64,000 nucleotides of DNA from Roseiarcus sp963759955 (GCA_963759955.1 CAVXCA010000056.1:62001-126000), one strand, 5' to 3'; counted from the first letter of the stretch, positions 52,431 to 63,159 are shown. Made by a program: numbers and translations. The notes: generated by a model from the sequence alone, not told the origin.

Positions 52431-52733
52431 ATGTCACGCCGTTGCGAGCTGACGGGAATCGCCGTCCAGACCGGCAATAAGGTCAGCCATTCCAACCGCA
52501 AGACGCGCACGCGCTTCTTGCCGAACCTGTGCCAGGTGACGCTCATTTCCGACGCGCTCGGCCGCGCGGTGCGCCTGCGCGTCGCCGCGGCGGCGCTGCG
52601 TTCGGTCGAGCATCGCGGCGGGCTCGACAATTTCCTCGTCAAGGCCCGTGACGCCGAGCTGTCGGACGGCGCGGTGGCGCTCAAGCGCGAAATCGTCAAG
52701 AAGCGCGCCGAAGCCGAAGCCCAGGCCGCCTGA
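52431..52733 (+). CDS. rpmB: 50S ribosomal protein L28
   Basis: A 100-residue ribosomal protein of the large subunit. It starts MSRRCELTGIAVQTGNKVSHSN, the conserved L28 N-terminus, and contains RTRFLPNL. The ATG at 52431 follows AGGGGAAG. The longer open frame upstream is leader. A perfect terminator follows, so it is monocistronic. Confidence 0.96.
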   Translation: MSRRCELTGIAVQTGNKVSHSNRKTRTRFLPNLCQVTLISDALGRAVRLRVAAAALRSVEHRGGLDNFLVKARDAELSDGAVALKREIVKKRAEAEAQAA

Positions 52734-52763
52734 GCCTCCTTCATTTTTGGCTAAAAGCGGATG

Positions 52764-52792
52764 CCCCCTCGATTCCCGTCGAGGGGGTTTTT
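52764..52792 (+). terminator. Rho-independent terminator of rpmB
   Basis: CCCCCTCGA and TCGAGGGGG pair over 9 bp around a TTCCCG loop, followed by T5. It starts 30 bp after the rpmB stop. Confidence 0.92.
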
Positions 52793-52820
52793 GCGTTTGG
52801 CGCTGACGCTCAAGGCGCCA

Positions 52821-53465
52821 CTACCTCTCCAGCGCCGCCGCCTCGCGCGACAGCGCTTCGATGGTCGCGTAATTGCCGTCGGCGAGCGCCTGACGCGGCA
52901 GCATCCACGAGCCGCCGACGCACACGACGTTGGGCAGCGCGAGATAGGACGGCGCCTTAGCGAGGTCGATGCCGCCGGTCGGGCAGAACTTGAGGTCCGG
53001 CAACGGCCCAGCGAACGAGCCGAGCAATTTGACGCCGCCGACCGCCTCGGCAGGGAATAGTTTCAGCGCGCGAAAGCCCAGCTCCATCAGCGTCATCGCT
53101 TCCGAGACGGTGGCGACGCCGGGCAGGAAGGGCACCGGCGACGCGGCCGCGGCCTGAGCGAGGCGCGGCGAGGCGCCGGGGCTGACGAGAAAGCGCGCGC
53201 CCGCCGCCACGGCGGCCTCGATCTGCCCGGGATGGGTGATGGTGCCGGCGCCGACGGTGGCGCCGGGGACGCGCTGCGCGATCGCCGCGATCGCGCCGAG
53301 CGCGCCGGGAGTGCGCAGCGTCACCTCGATGGCGCGAAGCCCGCCGGCGACCAGCGCCTTGGCCTGGGCGACGCCGTCCTCGGCGTCGCGAACCGTCAGA
53401 ACGGGGATCACCGGCGCCAGCGCCATGATCGAGAGGACGTCATCGTGGTGCGTTCGAGCGGTCAT
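52821..53465 (-). CDS. eda: 2-dehydro-3-deoxy-phosphogluconate (KDPG) aldolase
   Basis: A 214-residue class I aldolase that splits KDPG into pyruvate and glyceraldehyde 3-phosphate in the Entner-Doudoroff pathway. The conserved segments IPVLTVRDAEDGVAQAKALVAGG, IEVTLRTPGAL, FLVSPGASPRL and the Schiff-base lysine region FRALKLFPAEAVGG are present, with CPTGGI after it. The ATG at 53465 has GGGAG 7 nt upstream. No edd is in the window; the gene stands alone. Confidence 0.94.
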   Translation of the reverse strand: MTARTHHDDVLSIMALAPVIPVLTVRDAEDGVAQAKALVAGGLRAIEVTLRTPGALGAIAAIAQRVPGATVGAGTITHPGQIEAAVAAGARFLVSPGASPRLAQAAAASPVPFLPGVATVSEAMTLMELGFRALKLFPAEAVGGVKLLGSFAGPLPDLKFCPTGGIDLAKAPSYLALPNVVCVGGSWMLPRQALADGNYATIEALSREAAALER

Positions 53466-53621
53466 GGCGGGCTCCCTTGGAACGGACCTCGCCTTTAACA
53501 CGCCTGCGAGCGGCGCCGCGAGCGCGATTCGCCGGCGGCAAGGAAACGATCGCGCGAGCACGCAAATCGACTAAGCTCGCATCCGATCCGCTCAGCCGCG
53601 CCGAGGCGAAGGGGCCCGAAA

Positions 53622-55400
53622 ATGAACGCGCCGTTCGATCTCGCCATCTACAAGGAAGCGCTGCTCTTTCTGGTCACGGCGGGAGTCGTCGCGCCGCTGT
53701 TCTTCCGCATCCGCGTCAGCCCGGTGCTCGGCTATCTCCTGGCCGGCGTCGCGCTGGGGCCGTTCGGCCTCGGCCGGCTCGCCCAGAAGGCGTCCTGGCT
53801 CGACGCTCTGGCGCTGACCAACATCGACGCGATCGAGCGGCTCGCTTCGTTCGGCGTCGTCGTTCTCCTGTTCACGATCGGTCTGGAGCTCTCGTTCGAA
53901 CGGCTCAAGCGCATGCGGCGCTTGGTGTTCGCGTTCGGCCTTGCGCAGGTCGTCGTATGCGCGCTCGCGCTCGGCGTCGCCGCCTACGCCATGGGGCGGA
54001 GCCCGGCGGCGGCGCTGATGATCGGCGCGGCGCTGTCGCTCTCCTCCACGGCGATCGTCATCCCGGTGCTCGCCGAAGAAAAGCGGCTCGGCGCGGCGGT
54101 CGGGCGCTACAGCTTCGCCGTGCTGCTGTTTCAGGATCTCGCGGTGGCGCCGCTGCTGGTTCTGGCGGCGATGCTCGCGGGCGGACGCGTCGAGAGCCTC
54201 GGCGCCAGCCTCGTCTTGACCCTGGCGCCCGCCGCGCTCGCGCTCGCCGCGGTGATCGTCGTCGGCCGCCTGGTGCTGCGGCCGCTGTTCCACTCCGTCG
54301 CGACGACGCGCAGCCCGGAATTCTTCATGGCGGCGTGCCTGCTGGTGGTGCTCGGCGCCGCCTTGACCGCCGCCGCCAGCGGGATGTCGATGGCGCTGGG
54401 CGCCTTCGTCGCCGGCCTGCTGCTCGCCGAGACCGAATATCGGCGCGAAATCGAAGTGACCATCGAGCCGTTCAAGGGGCTGCTGCTCGGCCTGTTTTTC
54501 GTCTCCGTCGGCGCGGAGCTCGATCTTTCCGTGCTCGGCGCGCATCCGGCCGAGGTTCTCGGGCTGACGGCGGCCTTCGTCGTCGTCAAGGCGCTCGCGC
54601 TGTTTGTTCTCGCGCGGCTGTTCGGCGCGCCGGGCGGCGTCGCCGCAGAAGTCGCGCTGCTGCTCGGCCCGGGCGGCGAATTCGCCTTCGTGATGATCGC
54701 CGCCGCCGTCGCCGGCAAAGTCGTCGCCGGCGCGGACGGCCAGATTCTTCTCGTCGCGGTGGCGCTGTCGATGCTGACGATCCCGCCGCTCGGCAGGATC
54801 GGCGCGGCCCTGGCGCGCCCGCAGGCGCGCGCCCTAATGTCGGAGGCGCTGGTCGCGCCGCCCGAAGACGAAAGCCGGCGCGTCATCATCGTCGGATATG
54901 GGCGCGTCGGCACGCTGATCGGCGAAATGCTCGACGTCCATCGCATTCCCTTCATCGCCGTCGACGCCGACCCGAACCTGATCGCGCGCGAGCGACGCGC
55001 CGGCAAGCCGGTCTATTTCGGCGACGCCTCGCGCGAGGATTTTCTGCGCCGCTGCGGCCTCGAGACGGCGCGCGCCGTCGTCGTCACCTTGGACGCGCCG
55101 GCAGCCAACGAAGCGGTGGTCGCCGCCGCGCGCCGCTTGCGGCCCGACATCACCTTGGTGGCGCGCGCGCGCGACGCCGCTCATGCGCGCACCCTCTACG
55201 AATTGGGCGTCACCGATGCCGTTCCCGAAACGATCGAAGCGAGCTTGCAGCTCTCCGAGGCGGCGCTCGTCGATCTCGGCGTTCCCATGGGCTTGGTCAT
55301 CGCCTCGATCCACGAGAAGCGCGACGAATTCCGCAAGCTGCTCGTCGCCGCGGGCGCCAGCCGTGAAACGCGCGGCGCGCGGCGGCAGCGCAAGAGCTGA
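53622..55400 (+). CDS. CPA2-family monovalent cation:proton antiporter (KefB/YbaL type)
   Basis: A 592-residue membrane protein. About twelve helices (residues 8-385) form the Na+/H+ exchanger domain, followed by a TrkA-N/RCK nucleotide-binding domain (VIIVGYGRVGTLIGEML, about 415-535). It would move K+ (or Na+) against protons, gated by NAD(H) or another ligand. The glutathione regulation of KefB/C cannot be judged. It ends 2 bp before the convergent FUSC gene. Confidence 0.88.
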   Translation: MNAPFDLAIYKEALLFLVTAGVVAPLFFRIRVSPVLGYLLAGVALGPFGLGRLAQKASWLDALALTNIDAIERLASFGVVVLLFTIGLELSFERLKRMRRLVFAFGLAQVVVCALALGVAAYAMGRSPAAALMIGAALSLSSTAIVIPVLAEEKRLGAAVGRYSFAVLLFQDLAVAPLLVLAAMLAGGRVESLGASLVLTLAPAALALAAVIVVGRLVLRPLFHSVATTRSPEFFMAACLLVVLGAALTAAASGMSMALGAFVAGLLLAETEYRREIEVTIEPFKGLLLGLFFVSVGAELDLSVLGAHPAEVLGLTAAFVVVKALALFVLARLFGAPGGVAAEVALLLGPGGEFAFVMIAAAVAGKVVAGADGQILLVAVALSMLTIPPLGRIGAALARPQARALMSEALVAPPEDESRRVIIVGYGRVGTLIGEMLDVHRIPFIAVDADPNLIARERRAGKPVYFGDASREDFLRRCGLETARAVVVTLDAPAANEAVVAAARRLRPDITLVARARDAAHARTLYELGVTDAVPETIEASLQLSEAALVDLGVPMGLVIASIHEKRDEFRKLLVAAGASRETRGARRQRKS

Positions 55401-55402
55401 AT

Positions 55403-57478
55403 TCAGGCCGGCGCCGAAGCGCGTCGGTATTCGCGCGCCGCGGCGAGAAGGGCGAGCGTCGCCGCCTTCAGCGGCGCAGGCGCCAAGTCGGCGCCGACTT
55501 CGCTCGCCGGTTCGCCGTCGGCCTTGGCGGCAAGGCGCTGGGCGAGCCAAACGTGCGCCGCTTTCGCCTCGGCCTGCGCCTCGCCCGCGCCGCCCGCCGC
55601 CCGCAACGCCAGGCGCGTCGCCGAGAGATGGGCGACGACGACGTGGGCGGCGATCAACATCGCCGACATTTCTTCGAGGCCGCGCCGCGTAGCGCGCGGC
55701 TCGCCGCCCATGCGCGCCGCCGAATCGGAGAGCGCGGCGATCGCCTCAATGACGCCCTTACGCGCCAGGCGATAATCCTGGTCCGGCGCGTCCCAGCGCA
55801 ACGTCACCGCGGCGAAGGCGGCGATTTGCGCGATGAGCCGCGCCGCCAGACGCGGCGCCTCGGCGAACTCCCAGCTCGGCCAGACGTGGCTGAAGAGATG
55901 GGCGATCGCCGCGCCGACGAGCGTGTCGGCGAGGCGCGTCAGCACCGGCGCCGCCTCGGCCGGGTTGATCAGGTGCAGGGACACCAGCGCCATCACCGAG
56001 GCCCCGACCGAAGCGAGGCGGTAGTTGGAGCGGATGAAGCCGTGCGTCACCGCCAGCGCGAGACCTTGCACGACGACCAGCGCGCCGATCGGCGCGTAAG
56101 CGACGGCGACGGCGGCGATCACGCAGCCGACCAGGGTCCCGACGATCCGATCGTCGCGGCGCTGACGCGTCCAGCCGTAGCTCGCGCGCATGACGACCGC
56201 GATCGTCAGCAGCACCCAATTGCCGTGGCCCGCGCCGCCGAGCGAGACCGCGACGATCGCGCCGGCCATCATCGCCGCGGCGAGCCGCACGGCATAGCGA
56301 AACACCGGCGAATCCGGCGTTAGCTGGGCGCCGAGCACACGTGGATCGTACGAGCGGCGCGGCGCGAACGCGGAAAGATCGATTTTGCCGATCGCCGCCA
56401 CCGCCGCCGCGTCGTCGCCCAACGCGCGCTCGAGGCGGCGGATCTGTTCGCGCGCGTCGACGAGACGCTGCATCGTCGCCTCGATCGCGGCGCGCTCGGC
56501 CGGGTTCGCCTCCTCGCCTGCGACGAGGCGAGCGCCCTCGCGACGCATGGCGTCGGTCGCCACGGCATGGCCTGGCGGCAGACCCGGCTTGGCGTTGGTC
56601 AGCAATTCGAGGCTCAGATGCTGCAGATCGAGCGCTGCGGCGCGCAAGGCGACGCCGATGCGCGCCATCAGGGTCCGCGCCGCGGCGACGCCGCGCAATC
56701 GCGGAAGATCGCATTGGGCCGCGACCAGCGCGTCGAAGGCGTCGAGCAGAATGCCGATCGTCGCGGCGAGGCGAACGCGTTCGTGGGTCGCACGCGGCCG
56801 CTCGAGAAGCAGGGCGCGCGCCGCCTGCAGCTGCTCGGCCAAAGCGGCCTGCTGGCGGATCGCTGCGCCATAGACCTCGGTCACGTCGATCGCCGGATCG
56901 GTGAAACGCGCGATGGCTCTCAAGTACGCCGCCAGTTCGCGAAAGCACTCGCTCGCCATCAAGCGCCGGTCGTTGGCGCCGCTGAGCTGCGTCGCGATCA
57001 GCGCAAGGCCGATATAGGCGAGGCCGCCGACCGCGAAGATCGCCTCGTTGTCGAGGGCGCGCGCGGGATCGACCTGCGGCAGGCCCATGACGAAGACCAT
57101 GGGAATGAGCAATTGCGCGCTCAAGGACAGCGCCCAGCGGCCGAACCCGGTCACCATCCCGGCGCAGAAGGCGATGACGCCGATGGCCGCGATCTCAGCC
57201 GGCGCCCAGGCGCCGGCGAGTTGGATTCCCGAAGTCGAGGCGAGGGCGAGGGCGAAGCCGACGAGCATGGTTCGCGCCTTGACGCGCCACGGCGCGGGAA
57301 AGTCGCTGATGCTCGCGGAAATCGCGCCGAGCGTCGCCGGTTGACCGGCGGCGAAGCCGAGAGACGCGGACGCCGCCACAGCCACCGCCATAACGGCGAG
57401 CGCGACGCTCAGCCCGTTGACGATATGCTGCCCGACGAAGAGTTTGAGCAGGGTGGGAGAACGAAGCCAGTTGCGCAT
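55403..57478 (-). CDS. FUSC-family inner-membrane protein (YccS/fusaric acid resistance-like)
   Basis: A 691-residue protein with two membrane bundles (about residues 15-170 and 375-520) separated by a soluble helical region, the FUSC layout. Family members are inner-membrane parts of aromatic-acid efflux systems, but no membrane-fusion or outer-membrane partner is next to it. The ATG at 57478 begins MRNWLRSPTLLKLFVGQH. It lies directly after marR on the same strand, so MarR control is possible. Confidence 0.83.
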   Translation of the reverse strand: MRNWLRSPTLLKLFVGQHIVNGLSVALAVMAVAVAASASLGFAAGQPATLGAISASISDFPAPWRVKARTMLVGFALALASTSGIQLAGAWAPAEIAAIGVIAFCAGMVTGFGRWALSLSAQLLIPMVFVMGLPQVDPARALDNEAIFAVGGLAYIGLALIATQLSGANDRRLMASECFRELAAYLRAIARFTDPAIDVTEVYGAAIRQQAALAEQLQAARALLLERPRATHERVRLAATIGILLDAFDALVAAQCDLPRLRGVAAARTLMARIGVALRAAALDLQHLSLELLTNAKPGLPPGHAVATDAMRREGARLVAGEEANPAERAAIEATMQRLVDAREQIRRLERALGDDAAAVAAIGKIDLSAFAPRRSYDPRVLGAQLTPDSPVFRYAVRLAAAMMAGAIVAVSLGGAGHGNWVLLTIAVVMRASYGWTRQRRDDRIVGTLVGCVIAAVAVAYAPIGALVVVQGLALAVTHGFIRSNYRLASVGASVMALVSLHLINPAEAAPVLTRLADTLVGAAIAHLFSHVWPSWEFAEAPRLAARLIAQIAAFAAVTLRWDAPDQDYRLARKGVIEAIAALSDSAARMGGEPRATRRGLEEMSAMLIAAHVVVAHLSATRLALRAAGGAGEAQAEAKAAHVWLAQRLAAKADGEPASEVGADLAPAPLKAATLALLAAAREYRRASAPA

Positions 57479-57520
57479 CGGACCTTTCGTGCAGTCGGGC
57501 GACGAGCGTCCCTTTATGGC

Positions 57521-58027
57521 CTATTCCATTTTCGCCAGCTGGCGCAGCAACGCGACCAACGTCTCTCTGCCGTCCGGGCCAAGGATTCGCGCGATCGCGC
57601 TTTCCTGTTCGGCCTGCACGACGCGGGCGCGCGCGACGAGTTCGCTTCCCCGTCGCGTCAGCGCCAGCGCATGAGAGCGGCGGTCGGCGTCCGAGCGCAG
57701 GCGCTCGGCGAGACCGCGGCGCTCGAGTTCGTCCATCATCGCGACGAAATTCGGTCGCTGGATGCCGAGCGCGCCGGCGATTTCCGATTGTTTGCGGCCG
57801 GGATTGTCGCCGATCGCGACCAGCGCCGAATATTGCGCCGGCGACAGGCCGAGCAACGCGAAGCGTTTGTTGAAATCCTCGAACACCGCCAGTTGCGCCC
57901 TGCGCAAGGGATAGCCGGTGATCTCGGTCAGAGCGGAAAGGTCGAGCGGAACGTCGACCGGATCCGCCCCGCCGGCCTCGCCGTCGACCGGCAGGGGCCG
58001 CGGAGTCCTAGCGCGCCTAATGGCCAT
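57521..58027 (-). CDS. MarR-family transcriptional regulator
   Basis: A 168-residue winged-helix regulator: SPAQYSALVAIGDNPGRKQSEIAGALGIQRPNFVAMMDELERRGLAERL is the DNA-binding domain (about residues 60-110), with the wing DADRRSHALALT after it. The ATG at 58027 overlaps the true end of the thioesterase gene by 11 bp. MarR proteins of such operons usually sense an aromatic or acyl-CoA. It may also act on the FUSC gene that follows. Confidence 0.88.
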   Translation of the reverse strand: MAIRRARTPRPLPVDGEAGGADPVDVPLDLSALTEITGYPLRRAQLAVFEDFNKRFALLGLSPAQYSALVAIGDNPGRKQSEIAGALGIQRPNFVAMMDELERRGLAERLRSDADRRSHALALTRRGSELVARARVVQAEQESAIARILGPDGRETLVALLRQLAKME

Positions 58028-58371
58028 GCGCGGTCTCGCTCTGGCCGGAAGGCCGCGCGATCACGATCGGCGGGATCGGGCGGGAACTCGAGGCGCTCGG
58101 GATCGTCGGGATGCGGGCCGAGCGAGACGCGCGTGTTGATGACGATGTCGTCGCCATAGGACGAAGGCGCAATGAATTTGGCGCGCGTGTCGACCATGGG
58201 ATAGCCGACGGCGTCGAACTCGCGCAGCAGGTCGCGCGCCTTCCAGCCGGCCGCTTCGAAAAGGCGATGGGTGGCGGTGTCGAACATCTCGAAGCAGCGG
58301 GGATAGCACACGATCCCGGCGGGATCGCAGTGCCCCCATTCTATGCGCACGGCGAGACGATTGACCAGCAC
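58017..58371 (-). pseudogene. 4HBT-fold acyl-CoA thioesterase remnant (internal deletion plus frameshift)
   Basis: The N-terminal half is a good 4-hydroxybenzoyl-CoA thioesterase-type protein (VRIEWGHCDPAGIVCYPRCFEMFDTA, then YGDDIVINTRVSL). The expected 30-35 residues of central strands are missing at about 58120, where the sequence jumps to the C-terminal GPHPDDPERLE. One extra base at 58082-58084 then shifts the frame; removing it gives EFRPIPPIVIARPSGQSETAHGH and a stop at 58017 inside the marR start. Family length is about 140-150 residues; here about 118. The deletion cannot be a base-calling error, so the gene is probably dead. Confidence 0.72.
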
Positions 58372-58382
58372 CGGCGAGGGCC

Positions 58383-59144
58383 TCAGCGGGGCTGCATGCG
58401 CAGGGCGCCGTCGATGCGGATGGTCTCGCCGTTGAGATAGGCGTTCTCGACGATGTGCGCGGCGAGGGCCGCGTATTCCGCGGGCTCCCCGAGGCGCGCG
58501 GGATATGGGACCGAACGCCCCAGCGAATCCTGCGCTTCTTGCGGCAAGCCGAGCAGCATCGGGGTAAGAAACAACCCCGGCGCGATGGCGTTGACGCGAA
58601 TGCCGAACTGCGCCAATTCGCGCGCGATCGGCAAGGTCATGGCGACGACGCCGCCCTTGGAGGCGGAATAGGCGGCCTGGCCGACCTGGCCTTCATAGGC
58701 CGCCACCGAGGCGGTCGAGATGATGACGCCTCTTTCACCGCCGTCGAGCGGCGCGAGCTTGACCATCGCCGCCGCCACGAGCCGAATCATGTTGAACGTG
58801 CCGATGAGATTGACCCGGATCACGGTCTCGAAATCGCCGAGCGGCTGCGGCCCGTCGCGCCCGACCACCCGCTTGGGCGTGCCGATCCCGGCGCAATTGA
58901 TCAGGATGCGCGCCGGCCCATGGGCGGCTTCGGCCTTGGCGATGGCCGCTTCGGCCGAGGCGGCGTCGCTGACGTCGCAGGGCGCGGCGAGGCCGCCGAT
59001 CGCGTCGGCCACTTCTTCGGCCGCCGCGGCGTTGCGATCGAGCACCGCGACGCGGGCCCCCTTGACGGCGAACGCCGCCGCGGTCGCTCTGCCCAATCCC
59101 GAACCGCCGCCGGTGACGATCGCCGCTGCGCCAGTCAGATTCAT
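58383..59144 (-). CDS. Short-chain dehydrogenase, 3-hydroxyacyl-CoA dehydrogenase type II-like
   Basis: A 253-residue SDR enzyme. The NAD site is TGGGSGLGRA, the NAG-type motif reads NCAGIG, and the catalytic S-Y-K set is in ISTASVAAYEGQVGQAAYSASKGG. Similarity to the HSD17B10-like class (for example GVIISTASVAAYEGQ.GQAAYSASK) suggests oxidation of 3-hydroxyacyl-CoA. It lies between a thiolase stub and a damaged thioesterase, so it may have lost its pathway. It appears intact. Confidence 0.87.
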   Translation of the reverse strand: MNLTGAAAIVTGGGSGLGRATAAAFAVKGARVAVLDRNAAAAEEVADAIGGLAAPCDVSDAASAEAAIAKAEAAHGPARILINCAGIGTPKRVVGRDGPQPLGDFETVIRVNLIGTFNMIRLVAAAMVKLAPLDGGERGVIISTASVAAYEGQVGQAAYSASKGGVVAMTLPIARELAQFGIRVNAIAPGLFLTPMLLGLPQEAQDSLGRSVPYPARLGEPAEYAALAAHIVENAYLNGETIRIDGALRMQPR

Positions 59145-59160
59145 TTCGCCTTCCTCCTGA

Positions 59161-59297
59161 TCAAATCGCGACGGCGGGGTTTTCGCGGATCATTGCGATT
59201 CCCCGCCCGCCGCCGATACAGGCCGAAGCGACGCCGTAACGCAAGCCCTCGCGCCGCGATCGGCGTGACGCGCCGAGCGCGAGGGCGCCCGTTTCTC
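59161..59297 (-). pseudogene. C-terminal stub of an acetyl-CoA acetyltransferase (thiolase)
   Basis: About 45 codons before a TGA at 59161 read GALALGAS, then REGLRYGVASACIGGG and RGIAMIRENPAVAI. This matches the thiolase end: GGAIALGHPLGASG, then GLATxCIGGGQGxAM with the catalytic Cys. The middle of the C-terminal domain is deleted (HPL and the helix after GASG are missing), and the N-terminal 340 residues are gone, replaced by the leader of the ligase gene. It was once the gene upstream of the SDR. Confidence 0.7.
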
Positions 59298-59427
59298 GTG
59301 CAACCACAACTTTCGTAGGGCTATCGGAACCGCGCGCCGTCTGCTGATCTGAGCGCGAAGTCCACGCGAGACCGTTGGCGTCGAGCCGCGGCGTTCGTCG
59401 CTGGAAACGACAAAAGGGAGGGACGGG

Positions 59428-61397
59428 TTGGGCTTGCCGCCTAAGCGAGCGAACGCCGACGACACCTTCGCCAAGCTGCTGCGCATGCACGCGCGGGTGC
59501 GGGGCGGGCGTCCGGGCTTTCGTCATAAGGATTTCGGCATTTGGCAGACTTGGACCTGGAGCCAAGTCTACGCCGAAACCTGCGCGCTCGCGCAAGGGCT
59601 CGACGCGTTGGGGCTCGAGAAGGGCGACCGTATCGCCGTCGTCGGCGCCAACCGTCCGCGCCTATACTGGACCATCGCGGCGGCGCAGATGCTCGGCGCC
59701 GTTCCCGTCCCCGTCTACGCCGATTCGGTCGCCGACGAACTCGCGCTCGTGCTCGACCACGCCGGAGCGAAATTCATCGCCGCGCAAGATCAGGAGCAGG
59801 TCGACAAGATCTTCTCCGTCGCCGCTCGGCTGCCCAATCTCGCGCTCGTCATTTACGACGAGGAGCGCGGCCTGAGCGATTACAGCGAGCCGCGGCTGCG
59901 CTCGTTCGAGGCGGTGATCGCCGCAGGCCGCGACGCGCTCGCCGACGCTGGACGCGCGGCCGCGCTCGACGCGCGCATCAGCGCCGGCGAGGGCAAAGAC
60001 CCGTCGGTGATCCTCTACACCTCGGGCACGACGGGGCGATCCAAAGGCGTCGTGCTGAGCGGCGAGCGCTGCATCGCGGCGGCGCGCGACACCGTCGCCT
60101 TCGACAATCTGACCGATCGCGACGAGGTGCTGGCCTATCTGCCGCTCGCCTGGGTCGGCGATCATTATCTCAACTACGCGCAAGGCCTCGTGGCGGGATT
60201 TTGCATGGCCTGCCCGGAAAGCGCCGACACCGCCGCCGACGACCTACGCGAAATCGGGCCGACGTTTCATTTCGCGCCGCCGCGGGTGTTCGAGGCGCTG
60301 CTGACGCGGGTGATGATCCGCATGGAGGACGCGAGCGCGCCCAAGCGCTGGCTGTTCCGTCACTTCATGGGCGTTGCGCGCCGCTGGGGCGAGGCCATCG
60401 CCAACGGGCGACGCGTTCCCTGGCTGGCGCGGCTGCACTATGCGCTCGGCGAAGCGCTGATCTACGGCCCGCTGAAGAACGTGCTCGGCTTCACCAAGAT
60501 ACGGGTCGCCTACACCGCGGGCGAGGCGATCGGAGCGGACCTGTTCGCGTTCTATCGCTCGCTCGGCCTCAACCTCAAACAGCTCTACGGCCAGACCGAG
60601 GCGTTTCTCTACGTCACCGCCCAGGCCGACGGCGCGGTGCGCGCGGATGCGGTCGGGCCGCCCGCGCCACACGTCGAGCTGCGCATCGCCGAGGACGGCG
60701 AGGTGCAGTTCAAATCGCCGGGCATGTTCGTCGATTATTTCCGCGAGCCGGACAAGACGCGCGAGGCGCTGACCGAAGACGGCTTCGTCAAGACCGGCGA
60801 CGCCGGCTTCTTCGAGCCCGACGGCCAGCTCAAGATCATCGACCGCGCCAAAGACGTCGGCCGCCTCGCGGGCGGGCAGTTGTTCGCGCCCAAATACATC
60901 GAGAACAAGCTCAAGTTCTTCTCCGACATCCGCGAGGCGGTGGCGATCGGCCAGGGCCGCGACTTCGTCGCCGTCATGCTCAACATCGAACTGGCTTCGG
61001 TCGGCAATTGGGCCGAGCGCAACGCGGTCGGCTACGCCTCTTATCAGGAGCTCGCCGGCAACCCGCGAGTCGCCGAACTGATCGCCAAGCACGTCGACGC
61101 GGTCAACCGGGCGCTGGCGAACGAACCGGTGATGGCCGGCGCGCAGATCAAACGCTTTCTCATCCTGCCCAAGGAACTCGACGCCGACGACGGCGAGCTG
61201 ACGCGCACGCAAAAGGTGCGCCGCAGCTTCATCGCCGAGCGCTACGCGCCGCTGGTCGAGGGCCTCTACGACGGCGCCGCCGAGGCGGCGATCTCGGCCG
61301 AGATCACCTATGAGGACGGCCGCAAGGGCAAGCTCGTCGGCTCGTCCCGGATCATCGACATGCCGACCCATCCGCCGGCCGAACGGAGCGCCGCCGC

Positions 61398-61401
<4 letters not shown>
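59428..61401 (+). CDS. Long-chain acyl-CoA synthetase (AMP-forming ligase)
   Basis: A 657-residue ANL-family ligase that activates a fatty or aromatic acid to acyl-CoA through an acyl-AMP. The P-loop-like motif is VILYTSGTTGRSKGVVLS; LYGQTEAFLY and KTGDAGFFEPDGQLKIIDRAKDVGRL follow. It resembles FadD15-type long enzymes. The TTG at 59428 has GGGAGG about 7 nt upstream. Its stop overlaps the livG ATG (ATGA), so an activated acid and a Liv-type importer are linked. The real substrate is not known. Confidence 0.88.
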
Positions 61402-62192
<791 letters not shown>

Positions 62193-62202
62193 GGGCGAAG
62201 CG

Positions 62203-63159
62203 ATGGACCTGCTGCACGCGATCTTCGTCGACCCCTTCGCGCAGATGATCTCGGCGCCCGACCTGCTCGTGCAGACGATCTGGGAGGGTTTCGTCAGCGG
62301 CGTGCTCTACGCGCTGATCGCGCTCGGCTTCGTGCTCATCTACAAGGCCTCGGGCGTGTTCAATTTCGCCCAAGGCATCATGATGGTGTTCGCGGCGCTG
62401 ACGCTGGTGGGGCTGCACGAGAAAGGCGTCCCCGCGTGGATCGCGTTGCTGGCGACCGTCGTGGTCATGTACGTCCTCGCGCTCGGCATCGAGCGGCTGG
62501 TGCTGCGCCCGCTCGTCAACCAGCCCGACATCATGCTCTTGATGGCGACGTTCGGCATCACCTATTTCCTGATCGGCTTCGGCGAGCTGGTGTTCGGCGG
62601 CAATCCGAAATCGATGATCACGAAGGAGCTGTTCCTGCCGAGCGGCGCGCTCGACTTCAAGATACTCGGCGGCTCCGTCATGCTGCAGAAGCTCGACATC
62701 GCCGCGGCGGGGATCGCGATCGTGATGGTCGCCGCGCTCGGCCTGTTTTTCCAGAAGACCCGGATCGGCCGCGCCTTGCGCGCGGTCGCCGACGATCACC
62801 AGGCGGCGCTGTCCGTCGGCATTTCGCTCAATCAGATCTGGGTCATCGTGTGGTTCGCCGCCGGCGTGGTCGCGCTGGCGACCGGGATCATGTGGGGCGC
62901 CCGCTCGGAAGTCTCCTTCGCGCTGCAAGTGGTCGCGCTGAAGGCTCTGCCGGTGCTGATCCTCGGCGGCCTGACCTCCATTCCCGGCGCCATCGTCGGC
63001 GGCCTCATCATCGGCATCGGCGAAAAGCTCGGCGAATTCTATTGGGGCCCGCTGATGGGCGGGGGCATCGAAAGCTGGCTCGCCTATTTCATCGCGCTGG
63101 CCTTCCTGCTTTTCCGGCCGCAAGGCCTGTTCGGCGAGCGCATCATCGAGAGGATTTAG
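62203..63159 (+). CDS. livH: Branched-chain amino-acid-type ABC transporter, permease LivH
   Basis: A 318-residue inner-membrane permease with about eight helices. Typical LivH segments are SGVLYALIALGFVLIYKASGVFNFAQG, LMATFGITYFLIGFGE, and the loop TRIGRALRAVADDHQAALSVGISLNQIW. It starts 10 bp after livG. Confidence 0.92.
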   Translation: MDLLHAIFVDPFAQMISAPDLLVQTIWEGFVSGVLYALIALGFVLIYKASGVFNFAQGIMMVFAALTLVGLHEKGVPAWIALLATVVVMYVLALGIERLVLRPLVNQPDIMLLMATFGITYFLIGFGELVFGGNPKSMITKELFLPSGALDFKILGGSVMLQKLDIAAAGIAIVMVAALGLFFQKTRIGRALRAVADDHQAALSVGISLNQIWVIVWFAAGVVALATGIMWGARSEVSFALQVVALKALPVLILGGLTSIPGAIVGGLIIGIGEKLGEFYWGPLMGGGIESWLAYFIALAFLLFRPQGLFGERIIERI

